From Candidatus Symbiothrix sp. (GTDB lineage Bacteria; Bacteroidota; Bacteroidia; Bacteroidales; Azobacteroidaceae): a DNA stretch of 5,988 nucleotides. The position numbers and the translations under genes are program-made. Where the stretch lies: positions 1 through 5,988 of the forward strand of contig JAISXN010000017.1 in the NCBI GenBank assembly GCA_031270525.1, in the 5' to 3' direction. This document shows, piece by piece, positions 1 to 5,988 of this stretch. The notes under the pieces were generated by a model, which did no database searches, had not been told where the DNA came from, and saw only the letters and a list, made by a program, of their open reading frames with translations. The number at the start of each line of letters is the position of its first letter. Within the stretch, counting starts at the first letter, position 1.

Positions 1-1143
1 GAATTTGGCGGCGCCTATATCCCGGAAATCCTCTATTCCAACGTAGAGAATCTGAAAAACGTTTATTTGAAAATTCTTGAAGACCCGAAATTTCAGGAAG
101 AATTTCATGCATTGTTGCGTGATTACGTAGGCCGCCCATCCCCGCTTTATTTTGCCAAACGCCTGTCGGAAAAATATGGTTGCAGGATTTACCTGAAACG
201 GGAAGACCTGAATCATACCGGCGCTCACAAAATCAATAACACCATCGGACAAATTCTCTTGGCGCAACGAATGGGTAAAACCCGCATCATTGCGGAAACC
301 GGTGCAGGCCAGCATGGGGTGGCTACCGCAACCGTCTGCGCCCTGATGAATATGGAATGTATCGTTTATATGGGTAAAACCGATGTGGAACGACAAAAAT
401 TAAACGTCCGGAAAATGGAAATGTTAGGCGCAAAAGTGTTCCCGGTAACCAGTGGAAACATGACCTTGAAGGATGCGACCAACGAAGCGATCCGCGATTG
501 GTGCTGCAATCCGGCCGATACACATTATATTATCGGTTCGACGGTCGGACCTCACCCTTATCCCGATATGGTTGCCCGACTGCAATCGGTTATCAGCAAA
601 GAAATTAAAGTGCAACTGCCGGAAAAAGAAGGCCGGGATTATCCCGATTACCTCATCGCTTGTGTAGGCGGAGGCAGCAATGCCGCCGGTACCATCTACG
701 AATACCTGAACGACCTCAGGGTAAAAATCGTTTTGGCGGAAGCTGCCGGCAAAGGCGTTGATTCGGGAGAATCGGCGGCAACCATTCAATTGGGAACGGT
801 TGGAATCATTCACGGCGCAAAGACCTTGCTGATGCAGACCGATGACGGACAAATCGAAGAACCTTATTCCATCTCGGCCGGACTAGATTACCCGGGCATA
901 GGTCCCATGCACGCCAACCTGGCAAAAACCGGACGTTCGGAAGTTCTGTCTATCGACGATGACGAGGCTTTGGAAGCCGCTTTTGAACTGACCCGGATGG
1001 AAGGAATTATCCCTGCTCTCGAATCGGCTCATGCTTTGGGCGTTTTCAGGAAAAAACAATTCAAATCGGATGATGTTGTTGTGCTTTGCCTGTCGGGAAG
1101 AGGAGATAAGGATATCGAAACGTATATTTCAAATGCCCCCTGA
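1..1143 (+). CDS. trpB: Tryptophan synthase beta subunit, 5' end cut by window edge
   Basis: PLP-dependent enzyme that condenses indole with L-serine to give L-tryptophan, the last step of tryptophan biosynthesis. It is cytosolic and normally works in an alpha2-beta2 complex with TrpA. The frame is open from base 1, so the TTG at 67 is not the real start. The first visible residues (EFGGAYIPE) match the region about ten residues into full-length TrpB. The 380 visible codons therefore imply about 390 aa, which is normal. Visible family hallmarks are REDLNHTGAHK with the Schiff-base lysine at visible residue 77, ETGAGQHG with the catalytic Glu at 99, the PLP-phosphate loop GGGSN at 223-227, EGIIPALES, and LSGRGDKD with the cofactor-contacting Ser at 365. 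These fit the ordinary TrpB1 type, with no broken motif. It ends 24 bp before a pectinesterase gene, with no terminator visible between them. trpA and the rest of the trp pathway are not in the window. Confidence 0.97.
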   Translation, partial: EFGGAYIPEILYSNVENLKNVYLKILEDPKFQEEFHALLRDYVGRPSPLYFAKRLSEKYGCRIYLKREDLNHTGAHKINNTIGQILLAQRMGKTRIIAETGAGQHGVATATVCALMNMECIVYMGKTDVERQKLNVRKMEMLGAKVFPVTSGNMTLKDATNEAIRDWCCNPADTHYIIGSTVGPHPYPDMVARLQSVISKEIKVQLPEKEGRDYPDYLIACVGGGSNAAGTIYEYLNDLRVKIVLAEAAGKGVDSGESAATIQLGTVGIIHGAKTLLMQTDDGQIEEPYSISAGLDYPGIGPMHANLAKTGRSEVLSIDDDEALEAAFELTRMEGIIPALESAHALGVFRKKQFKSDDVVVLCLSGRGDKDIETYISNAP

Positions 1144-1167
1144 AAAATTAACTGTATAAATAAAGTC

Positions 1168-2121
1168 ATGAAAAGAATTTTGTTTTGTTTATTGCTGACC
1201 GTTAATCTATTGCCGATATTCGCACAAGAAAAAGAATATGACATCGTCGTTGACCGCAACGGACGCGGAAATTTCCGCACCATTCAGGAAGCTATCGAAT
1301 CAATCCGCGCTTTCGACCCGAAAGGAACGGTTACCGTTTTTATCCGCAATGGCGTCTATAAGGAAAAATTGGTATTGCCGACATACGTTTGCAATGTGCA
1401 TCTCATCGGCGAAAGTCGCGATAAAACCATTATTACTTACGACGACCACGCTAATATTAACCAAATGGGCACTTTTCGCAGCTATACTTTTTTGATACGC
1501 GGAAATGATATTACGCTGGAAAACCTGACTGTTGAGAACTCCGCCGAACAGTTGGGACAAGCTGTCGCCTTGCATCTGGAAGGCGATAGAATTATTGTCC
1601 GCAATTGCCGGATATTGGGAAACCAGGATACGATTTATGCCGGACGGGATAATTGCCGGCAATATTTCGAAAACTGTCATATCGAAGGAACAACCGATTT
1701 TATTTTCGGTCCTTCGACCTGTTGGTTTGAAAAATGTCAAGTCCTTAGTAAACGAAATTCTTACATCACGGCGGCGAGTACGTCCGAAAATAATATTTAC
1801 GGTTATATCTTTAATCAATGTGACATCTCTTTAGCAGAGGATGTTACGAGCGTTTATCTGGGACGTCCCTGGCGTCCGTATGCCATGACATTGTTCATGA
1901 ATTGCCGTTTGCCGGAAGGTATAAATCCGCAAGGCTGGGATAACTGGCGGAATCCGGAAAATGAAAAGACCGCCCGCTACATGGAATACAACAATTCCGG
2001 TGCGGGAGCAGCTACCGTTCAGCGGGTCAGATGGGCAAAAACCCTGACGGATAAAGAAGCTGCGGTTTATACACTGGAAAACGTAATGAAAGGTTGTGAT
2101 GGTTGGAAAATAAACAATTAA
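1168..2121 (+). CDS. Secreted pectinesterase (pectin methylesterase, CE8 family)
   Basis: Hydrolyses methyl esters of homogalacturonan to give de-esterified pectin and methanol, opening the chain to lyases and polygalacturonases. At 317 aa it is a single-domain right-handed beta-helix enzyme of usual bacterial length. Residues 1-20 form a signal peptide (MKR, a hydrophobic core, then IFAQ), so the protein is exported to the periplasm or beyond. The CE8 signature is complete: GQAVALHLEGDR with Gln131, GNQDTIYA with the catalytic Asp154, EGTTDFIFG with the second catalytic Asp177, and LGRPW with Arg233 and Trp235 for substrate binding. The two Asp residues are 23 apart, two more than in plant enzymes as I recall them. 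The ATG at 1168 is chosen because it directly precedes the signal peptide. No Shine-Dalgarno is visible in the AT-rich 24-bp spacer, as is common in Bacteroidota. It lies 22 bp before the GH43 gene on the same strand, so co-transcription is likely. Confidence 0.93.
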   Translation: MKRILFCLLLTVNLLPIFAQEKEYDIVVDRNGRGNFRTIQEAIESIRAFDPKGTVTVFIRNGVYKEKLVLPTYVCNVHLIGESRDKTIITYDDHANINQMGTFRSYTFLIRGNDITLENLTVENSAEQLGQAVALHLEGDRIIVRNCRILGNQDTIYAGRDNCRQYFENCHIEGTTDFIFGPSTCWFEKCQVLSKRNSYITAASTSENNIYGYIFNQCDISLAEDVTSVYLGRPWRPYAMTLFMNCRLPEGINPQGWDNWRNPENEKTARYMEYNNSGAGAATVQRVRWAKTLTDKEAAVYTLENVMKGCDGWKINN

Positions 2122-2143
2122 GAATCAATAAATACATAACAAA

Positions 2144-3772
2144 ATGATAATGAAAAAACAATTATTTTTCTGCTTTATTCAGGCTTGTCTGATTACATTT
2201 AGCATACAACCCTGCATTTCCCAGGTCTGGGTATCCGATTTGGGCAATGGGAATTATAAAAATCCTGTTTTGTTTGCCGATTATTCCGACCCTGATGTAT
2301 GCCGCGCCGGCAATGATTATTATATGACGGCTTCGTCTTTCAATTGCATTCCCGGTTTGCCGGTTCTACATTCTAAGGATTTGGTGAATTGGACGATTAT
2401 TGGCGCCGCCCTTCCGAAATTGACTCCCGAAGATGCTTTTTCGCGTCCCCAGCACGGTAACGGAGTTTGGGCGCCGGCAATCCGTTATCATAACAAAGAA
2501 TTTTACATTTATTACGGTGATCCCGACCAGGGCATTTTCATGACGAAAACCAAAAATCCGGCCGGCGAATGGGAAACGCCAATCTTAGTCAAAGCCGGTA
2601 CCGGTTTGATTGACCCTTGTCCGTTTTGGGACGATAAAAATCAGGCATATTTGGTGCACGGTTTTGCCGGAAGTCGCGCCGGCATCAAAAGTTTGCTGGC
2701 TATCAACCGGTTAAGTCCCGACGGCAAAGAAACTGTTGGGTCAGGTAAAATCGTTTACGACGGACACGGCGTCGATGAAACGATTGAAGGTCCGAAACTC
2801 TACAAACGTAACGGTTATTATTATATTTTTGCGCCGGCAGGAGGCGTCGCTACGGGTTGGCAAGTCGTTTTGCGCTCCAAAAACATTTTCGGTCCCTACG
2901 AACGGAGAATAGTGATGGCGCAAGGAAATACCCCTGTCAACGGTCCGCATCAGGGGGCGTGGGTGGACACAAAAACCGGCGAAGACTGGTTTATTCATTT
3001 TCAGGATAGAGAGGCTTTCGGTCGCGTGGTGCATTTGCAGCCGATGCTATGGAAAAACGACTGGCCGGTCATTGGCGAAGACCCTGACGGAGACGGTTGC
3101 GGACAACCGGTATTGACTTTCCGGAAACCCGGTGTTAAACAAGTTTATCCGGTTGTTACGCCGGCGGAAAGCGATGAATTTTCCTCCGCCCGGCTGGGTC
3201 TGCAATGGCAATGGCACGCCAATCCGATGGATTGGTGGAGTGTGCCGGATCCTGCAAAAGGCGTACTGAGCCTGTATTCCGTTCCTACCGATTACAACAG
3301 AAATTTGTGGGGGTCCCCGAATTTGTTGTTGCAAAAATTCCCTGCCGATAGTTTTGTAGTAACTGCTAAAATTACTTTTATTCCTTCGCCCAATATAAAA
3401 GGCGAACGCACAGGATTGGTTGTAATGGGTTTGGATTATGCTTCGTTACAGTTGGAAAACACGGATTACGGCATAGTTCTTTCTCAAAATGAATGTTTAA
3501 AAGCCGGTGAAAACGGCATAGAAAAAATGAATGTAGCCGTCAGATTGGAAGACAATACGGTTTATCTGCGGGTAAAAGTGCAGGCCGACGCTTCCTGTAC
3601 ATTCGGTTTCAGCCGGGACGGCGAAAACTTTACCCCTTTGGGAAATGTTTTTACTGCCCGTCCGGGGAAATGGATTGGCGCGAAAGTCGGTTTGTTTTGC
3701 AACCGGCCGGTACGAAATAATGACGGCGGCCGGGTAGAAGTTGATTGGTTCCGGATTCAACCTGATTTTTAA
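2144..3772 (+). CDS. Secreted GH43 glycoside hydrolase (probable beta-xylosidase / alpha-L-arabinofuranosidase)
   Basis: A 542-aa inverting glycosidase that probably releases arabinose or xylose from pectin side chains or arabinoxylan. Exact specificity cannot be read from sequence. A signal peptide covers about residues 1-27 (MKK, hydrophobic core, CISQ). No convincing lipobox is seen. The five-bladed propeller domain spans about 35-325, with the three GH43 carboxylates in place: base Asp49 in YSDPDV, pKa modulator Asp157 in LIDPCPFWD, and acid Glu215 in ETIEGPKLY. His269 in GPHQGAW fits the central metal-binding His of the family. Residues about 340-542 (ESDEFSSARLGLQWQWHANP onward) look like the beta-sandwich concanavalin-like C-terminal domain common in GH43 xylosidases. 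This layout resembles subfamily GH43_12 from memory, unverified. Two ATGs compete, at 2144 and 2150. The second gives a classic MKK signal peptide and may be the true start. The last codon and stop lie inside the inverted repeat that follows. Confidence 0.9.
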   Translation: MIMKKQLFFCFIQACLITFSIQPCISQVWVSDLGNGNYKNPVLFADYSDPDVCRAGNDYYMTASSFNCIPGLPVLHSKDLVNWTIIGAALPKLTPEDAFSRPQHGNGVWAPAIRYHNKEFYIYYGDPDQGIFMTKTKNPAGEWETPILVKAGTGLIDPCPFWDDKNQAYLVHGFAGSRAGIKSLLAINRLSPDGKETVGSGKIVYDGHGVDETIEGPKLYKRNGYYYIFAPAGGVATGWQVVLRSKNIFGPYERRIVMAQGNTPVNGPHQGAWVDTKTGEDWFIHFQDREAFGRVVHLQPMLWKNDWPVIGEDPDGDGCGQPVLTFRKPGVKQVYPVVTPAESDEFSSARLGLQWQWHANPMDWWSVPDPAKGVLSLYSVPTDYNRNLWGSPNLLLQKFPADSFVVTAKITFIPSPNIKGERTGLVVMGLDYASLQLENTDYGIVLSQNECLKAGENGIEKMNVAVRLEDNTVYLRVKVQADASCTFGFSRDGENFTPLGNVFTARPGKWIGAKVGLFCNRPVRNNDGGRVEVDWFRIQPDF

Positions 3773-3862
3773 TTGAGAATTGAGAGTTGAGAATTGAGAA
3801 TGAGGAATTTACATCTTTTAATTTTTAATTCTCAATTCTCAACTCTCAATTCTCAATTAAAA
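3767..3862. repeat. Perfect 35-bp inverted repeat built from 7-bp tandem units, between convergent genes
   Basis: The left arm is 3767-3801 and the right arm 3828-3862. They are exact reverse complements over 35 bp, separated by 26 nt. Each arm contains four head-to-tail heptamers: TTGAGAA, TTGAGAG, TTGAGAA, TTGAGAA at 3773-3800, and the mirrored set at 3829-3856. The single variant unit sits at the mirrored place in both arms. Beyond a G/A mismatch (3802/3827), weaker pairing continues at 3803-3809 with 3820-3826, including two G-U pairs, and leaves a loop of about 10 nt. As RNA it would form a long hairpin on either strand. It could end transcription of both convergent genes or block antisense read-through. 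However, the T-runs lie at the 5' base of the stem (3766-3770) and no T-tract follows the stem on either strand, so it is not a textbook intrinsic terminator. Similar TTGAGAA-type repeats seem familiar from Bacteroidales intergenic regions, but this is recollection, not a search result. Confidence 0.95.
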
Positions 3863-4606
3863 CAGGGTAATCTCCTCGCTCTTGATCCACCCGACATTTC
3901 CATCGGCGGTTTCAATCTCATTCCAATTACCGATTTTGCTTTTCAGTTTCACTTTGGCGCCTTCGTGGAGGATAAACAAATCCGTTCCGCTATCGGACGG
4001 TGAACTTTTGATGGTGGTAGTCGGAACAAAAATAATGGCGCTATCGCGTTGCGTCAAACTTTTCTTTTGGTTGTAAGCAAAAATATTTCCGGAAATTGTC
4101 AATACAAGCAGACAGATTCCAGCATAAAAGCCCACTTTTTTGATGGATATTTTGCGTGAAAAGAAAAAGAGAAACAAACAGCCAATCAATAGGATGAAGC
4201 ATGTAATAGCGAATTTGCTCCAGGCGTCGGTACTCAGACTGTCTTCAATAGAACGAACCCAGGAAGTAAGGAAAAATTCCCCGATAGGCTCGATTTTATC
4301 AACGGTTTTCAGTTTGGCAATTTCCAGATTGAAACGAATATCGCCGTTTCCGGGTTCCAGGAGCAAGGCGCGTTCGTAATTCAAAATGCTCGGCGCGATT
4401 TTGTTTGCTTTGTAATAACTGTTGCCCAGGTTGTAATAAACCGTTGCCGATTGTCCGTTCTCTTTCAGGGCGGCTTCGTAAAATTCGGCAGCTTTTGCAT
4501 AATCGCCTTTGGCGTAAGCGTCATTGGCCGATTGAAGTAAATCTTGCGCCGGCAACTTAACTGCCGCGAATATAATTGTTATCAGGATAAAAAACATTTT
4601 CTTCAT
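3857..4606 (-). CDS. batE: BatE-like aerotolerance protein: TPR, two membrane segments, SH3-like domain
   Basis: A 249-aa envelope protein matching BatE of the Bacteroides aerotolerance (Bat) operon. Its biochemical role is not established. Architecture in order: signal peptide at 1-20 (MKKMFFILI to LPAQ); two tetratricopeptide repeats at about 22-88, including ATVYYNLGNSYYKANK and NYERALLLEP; two hydrophobic membrane segments at about 131-149 and 157-177, split by a short basic loop (RKISIKK); then an SH3-like module at about 190-249 (IKSSPSDSGTDLF, LHEGAKVKLKS, NWNEIETADGNVGWIKSEEI). Both the TPR and SH3-like parts should face the periplasm, tethered by the hairpin of membrane helices. The start at 4606 is preceded, 11 nt after the batD stop, by an AAGG-like ribosome site partly overlapping that stop, so tight co-translation with batD is likely. 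Its final Phe codon and TAA lie inside the right arm of the inverted repeat. The TPR-membrane-SH3 order and position after batD make this call firm. BatC, also a TPR protein, is the main alternative, but it normally precedes batD. Confidence 0.85.
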   Translation of the reverse strand: MKKMFFILITIIFAAVKLPAQDLLQSANDAYAKGDYAKAAEFYEAALKENGQSATVYYNLGNSYYKANKIAPSILNYERALLLEPGNGDIRFNLEIAKLKTVDKIEPIGEFFLTSWVRSIEDSLSTDAWSKFAITCFILLIGCLFLFFFSRKISIKKVGFYAGICLLVLTISGNIFAYNQKKSLTQRDSAIIFVPTTTIKSSPSDSGTDLFILHEGAKVKLKSKIGNWNEIETADGNVGWIKSEEITLF

Positions 4607-4614
4607 TTTCTTAG

Positions 4615-4618
4615 CCTT
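4615..4618 (-). promoter_or_regulatory. Probable ribosome binding site of batE
   Basis: On the minus strand the sequence reads TAAAGGCTAAGAAAATG. The AAGG core shares one A with the TAA stop of batD and lies 8 nt before the batE ATG at 4606. This arrangement supports the chosen batE start and suggests translation coupled to batD. The motif is short and Bacteroidota often ignore Shine-Dalgarno pairing, so functional weight is modest. Confidence 0.45.
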
Positions 4619-5988
4619 TATTTTTTGATTGTACTTTCCATTTTATCTATCGCTTTGATGGTCGAATGATACAACTCGTCCATCGCTCCGCTTCCCTGTG
4701 AAGGCGCAAACCGTGCAAATTCCGCCGTGTCGAGAATATTCCTGAAATCGTTGATCAGGTTTTCATCCATGCCGTATTGGGTGAGATTGGCTTCAACATT
4801 GTCTTTGGTCAAAGCCGAAACCGGAATGTTCAATTTATCACTCAGATAGCCCCAAACGGCTTTTAACGTTTCGTCGTAGAAAGCTTCTTTTTTGTTTTCA
4901 TTCAAATATTTAGCGGCAGTTTTTAAGCGTTTGGACGCCACTTTATTGGCTTTTTTGGTACGTACCAAAGCAATATTGGCATTTTCGGTCGCTTGTTTCC
5001 GGTAAATGATGAACAGAACGATAAACAACAGAGCCGGAATGATATAGAACAGATAATAATTGAATGTCCCGAAGAAAAACGAACCTTTGTGGAAGTTGTA
5101 ATTGCCTGTTTTGATATACCGGACGTCTTTACCTAAGAAACGAATATCTTCTTTGTTCGTTGTACTGATGATGGGAGCTGCGTTTCCGCTTCCGGTTGCT
5201 CCCTGTTCGACCTGCAATTTATATTCTTCCGTACTCGATGTTTTGTAAGTTCCCGATTTCAGGTCGAAATAAGAAAATTCGACCTTGGGAATAGTAAAAT
5301 TGCCGGCATAACGCGGAATGGCGCTGTATTCAATGGATTTTGTCCCGCTGACGCCCGATTTCGTAACTTTGGTTTTCGTATCGACAGTGGGGTCATACAC
5401 CTCAAAATCGTTTGGGAAGATAACTTCCGGATTCTTAATCAATTTAATATTTCCGCTTCCGGAAATGTTTAGCTTTACGGTAACAGCGTCGTCTGTCTTT
5501 ACATTCTTGGAACTTATGGACGAATTTATTGTATATTCGCCGACAGCGCCCGAAAAAGAAGCCGGTTTTCCCGCTGTGGGCAACGGTTTTACATTGATTG
5601 TTGCCGGCGCTGACGTCAATGACCTCTTAACGTCGGAATAGGTATCGAAAAAATCGTCGAAAAAGCTTCTGACTCTTTGCTGGGAACGGATGCGGGCAAT
5701 TATATCGAATTTACCCGAACCAATGGTAATTTTCCCGGAACGTTGCGGATACAAAACGGTTTGTTTGATAATGGCGGTGCGGTAGTTGCGGCCATTGTAA
5801 GGCTCAAGATTCATTTGGGTATTCGAGCCTAAATCTATTTCCTGAGAAATAAATCCTTCAAATTCAGGGAATTTTACATTTTCAAAACCGGAGATATCTA
5901 CCAAAGAATATAATTTGAAAGTAACCAGAAAACCTTCGTTTTCATAAACGGAATTTTTGGATACGTGCATCACAATGAATACGTCTTT
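4618..5988 (-). CDS. batD: BatD-like oxygen-tolerance/aerotolerance protein, N-terminus beyond window edge
   Basis: The visible 456 residues match BatD, an inner-membrane protein with a large periplasmic part, encoded in Bat operons with the von Willebrand-type proteins BatA and BatB. The frame stays open to base 5988 (visible start KDVFIV), so the GTG at 5973 is only an internal codon. The signal peptide and first N-terminal segment lie outside. Counting from the edge, residues about 1-290 form repeated beta-sandwich-like units. Recognisable BatD stretches are NSVYENEGFLVTFKLYSLVD, GRNYRTAIIKQTVLYPQRSG, FSGAVGEYTI, NVKTDDAVTVKLNISGSGN, FEVYDPTVD, and AIPRYAGNFTIPKVEFSYFD. One strong membrane helix follows at about 311-330 (YYLFYIIPALLFIVLFIIYR). 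A tail of roughly 125 residues, rich in Lys and Ala at its start and probably cytoplasmic and helical, ends in TIKK. Family members are typically near 600 aa as I recall, so roughly a quarter is missing. It is followed 11 nt later by batE in the usual order. Confidence 0.88.
   Translation of the reverse strand, partial: KDVFIVMHVSKNSVYENEGFLVTFKLYSLVDISGFENVKFPEFEGFISQEIDLGSNTQMNLEPYNGRNYRTAIIKQTVLYPQRSGKITIGSGKFDIIARIRSQQRVRSFFDDFFDTYSDVKRSLTSAPATINVKPLPTAGKPASFSGAVGEYTINSSISSKNVKTDDAVTVKLNISGSGNIKLIKNPEVIFPNDFEVYDPTVDTKTKVTKSGVSGTKSIEYSAIPRYAGNFTIPKVEFSYFDLKSGTYKTSSTEEYKLQVEQGATGSGNAAPIISTTNKEDIRFLGKDVRYIKTGNYNFHKGSFFFGTFNYYLFYIIPALLFIVLFIIYRKQATENANIALVRTKKANKVASKRLKTAAKYLNENKKEAFYDETLKAVWGYLSDKLNIPVSALTKDNVEANLTQYGMDENLINDFRNILDTAEFARFAPSQGSGAMDELYHSTIKAIDKMESTIKK

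Noticed and set aside
67..69. TTG as the start codon of trpB
   Set aside because: The frame is open to base 1 and encodes the conserved EFGGAYIPE stretch of TrpB upstream of this codon, so the gene is cut by the window rather than starting here.
424..852. 142-codon open frame on the - strand within trpB
   Set aside because: It is wholly antisense to a strongly conserved coding region and has no recognisable domain or upstream signal. It is a shadow of trpB codon usage.
1123..1130. TATATTTC as a Bacteroidota -7 element (TAnnTTTG) for the pectinesterase gene
   Set aside because: It matches only 7 of 8 bases. The nearest upstream TTTG (1085-1088) is about 34 bp away, too far for a -33 box. It also lies inside trpB coding sequence, so chance is the better explanation.
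1300..1818. 172-codon open frame on the - strand within the pectinesterase gene
   Set aside because: It is antisense to an intact CE8 gene with all catalytic motifs and has no recognisable domain or signal. It is a shadow frame.
3801..3862. Classical rho-independent terminator for the GH43 gene
   Set aside because: The stem is AT-rich and is followed by A-runs rather than a T-tract on the + strand. The same holds on the - strand. The hairpin is real, but the standard terminator layout is not met.
3794..4003. A 69-codon + strand open frame starting in the palindrome spacer region
   Set aside because: Its first part only translates the heptamer repeat (peptide FNSQFSTLNSQL) and the rest is antisense to batE. 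No ribosome site or protein family is recognisable. Such repeat-derived frames are typical false gene calls.
5971..5973. GTG as the start codon of batD
   Set aside because: The reading frame continues to the window edge without a stop, and the signal peptide expected for BatD is absent after this codon. It is an internal valine.

Overview
The window looks like a piece of a chromosome from the phylum Bacteroidota, most likely order Bacteroidales. Four things point there. The TrpB resembles Bacteroidales TrpB closely as far as I can judge from memory. A batD-batE pair of the Bacteroides aerotolerance type is present. Secreted pectin-type carbohydrate-active enzymes sit side by side. Shine-Dalgarno signals are weak or absent before the two CAZyme genes, in short AT-rich spacers. 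No species can be named from the sequence alone.

Layout, left to right. (1) Bases 1-1143, + strand: trpB, the tryptophan synthase beta subunit, missing about ten N-terminal residues at the window edge. (2) Bases 1168-2121, +: a secreted family CE8 pectinesterase. (3) Bases 2144-3772, +: a secreted family GH43 glycosidase with a C-terminal concanavalin-like domain. (4) Bases 3767-3862: a perfect 35-bp inverted repeat whose arms are built from four 7-bp units. It fills the whole gap between the convergent gene sets and supplies the stop codons of both neighbours. (5) Bases 3857-4606, -: batE. (6) Bases 4618-5988, -: batD, with its N-terminus beyond the right edge.

The two CAZymes make biological sense together. 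Removal of methyl esters from homogalacturonan and trimming of arabinose- or xylose-containing side chains are complementary steps of pectin or hemicellulose breakdown. They lie 22 bp apart and are probably co-transcribed. No SusC/SusD pair, regulator or polygalacturonase is visible, so a full polysaccharide utilisation locus cannot be claimed. The spacer between trpB and the pectinesterase gene is only 24 bp with no visible terminator, so read-through from trpB is possible. This is an unusual neighbour for trpB. batD and batE form the distal end of a Bat (aerotolerance/envelope) operon transcribed toward the CAZyme block.

I see no RNA gene, CRISPR array, transposase or integrase, and no intergenic stretch longer than about 85 bp. 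Most of the window is ordinary metabolic and envelope coding sequence. The most unusual element is the heptamer-built palindrome at 3767-3862. I do not see a clear novel multi-gene system.
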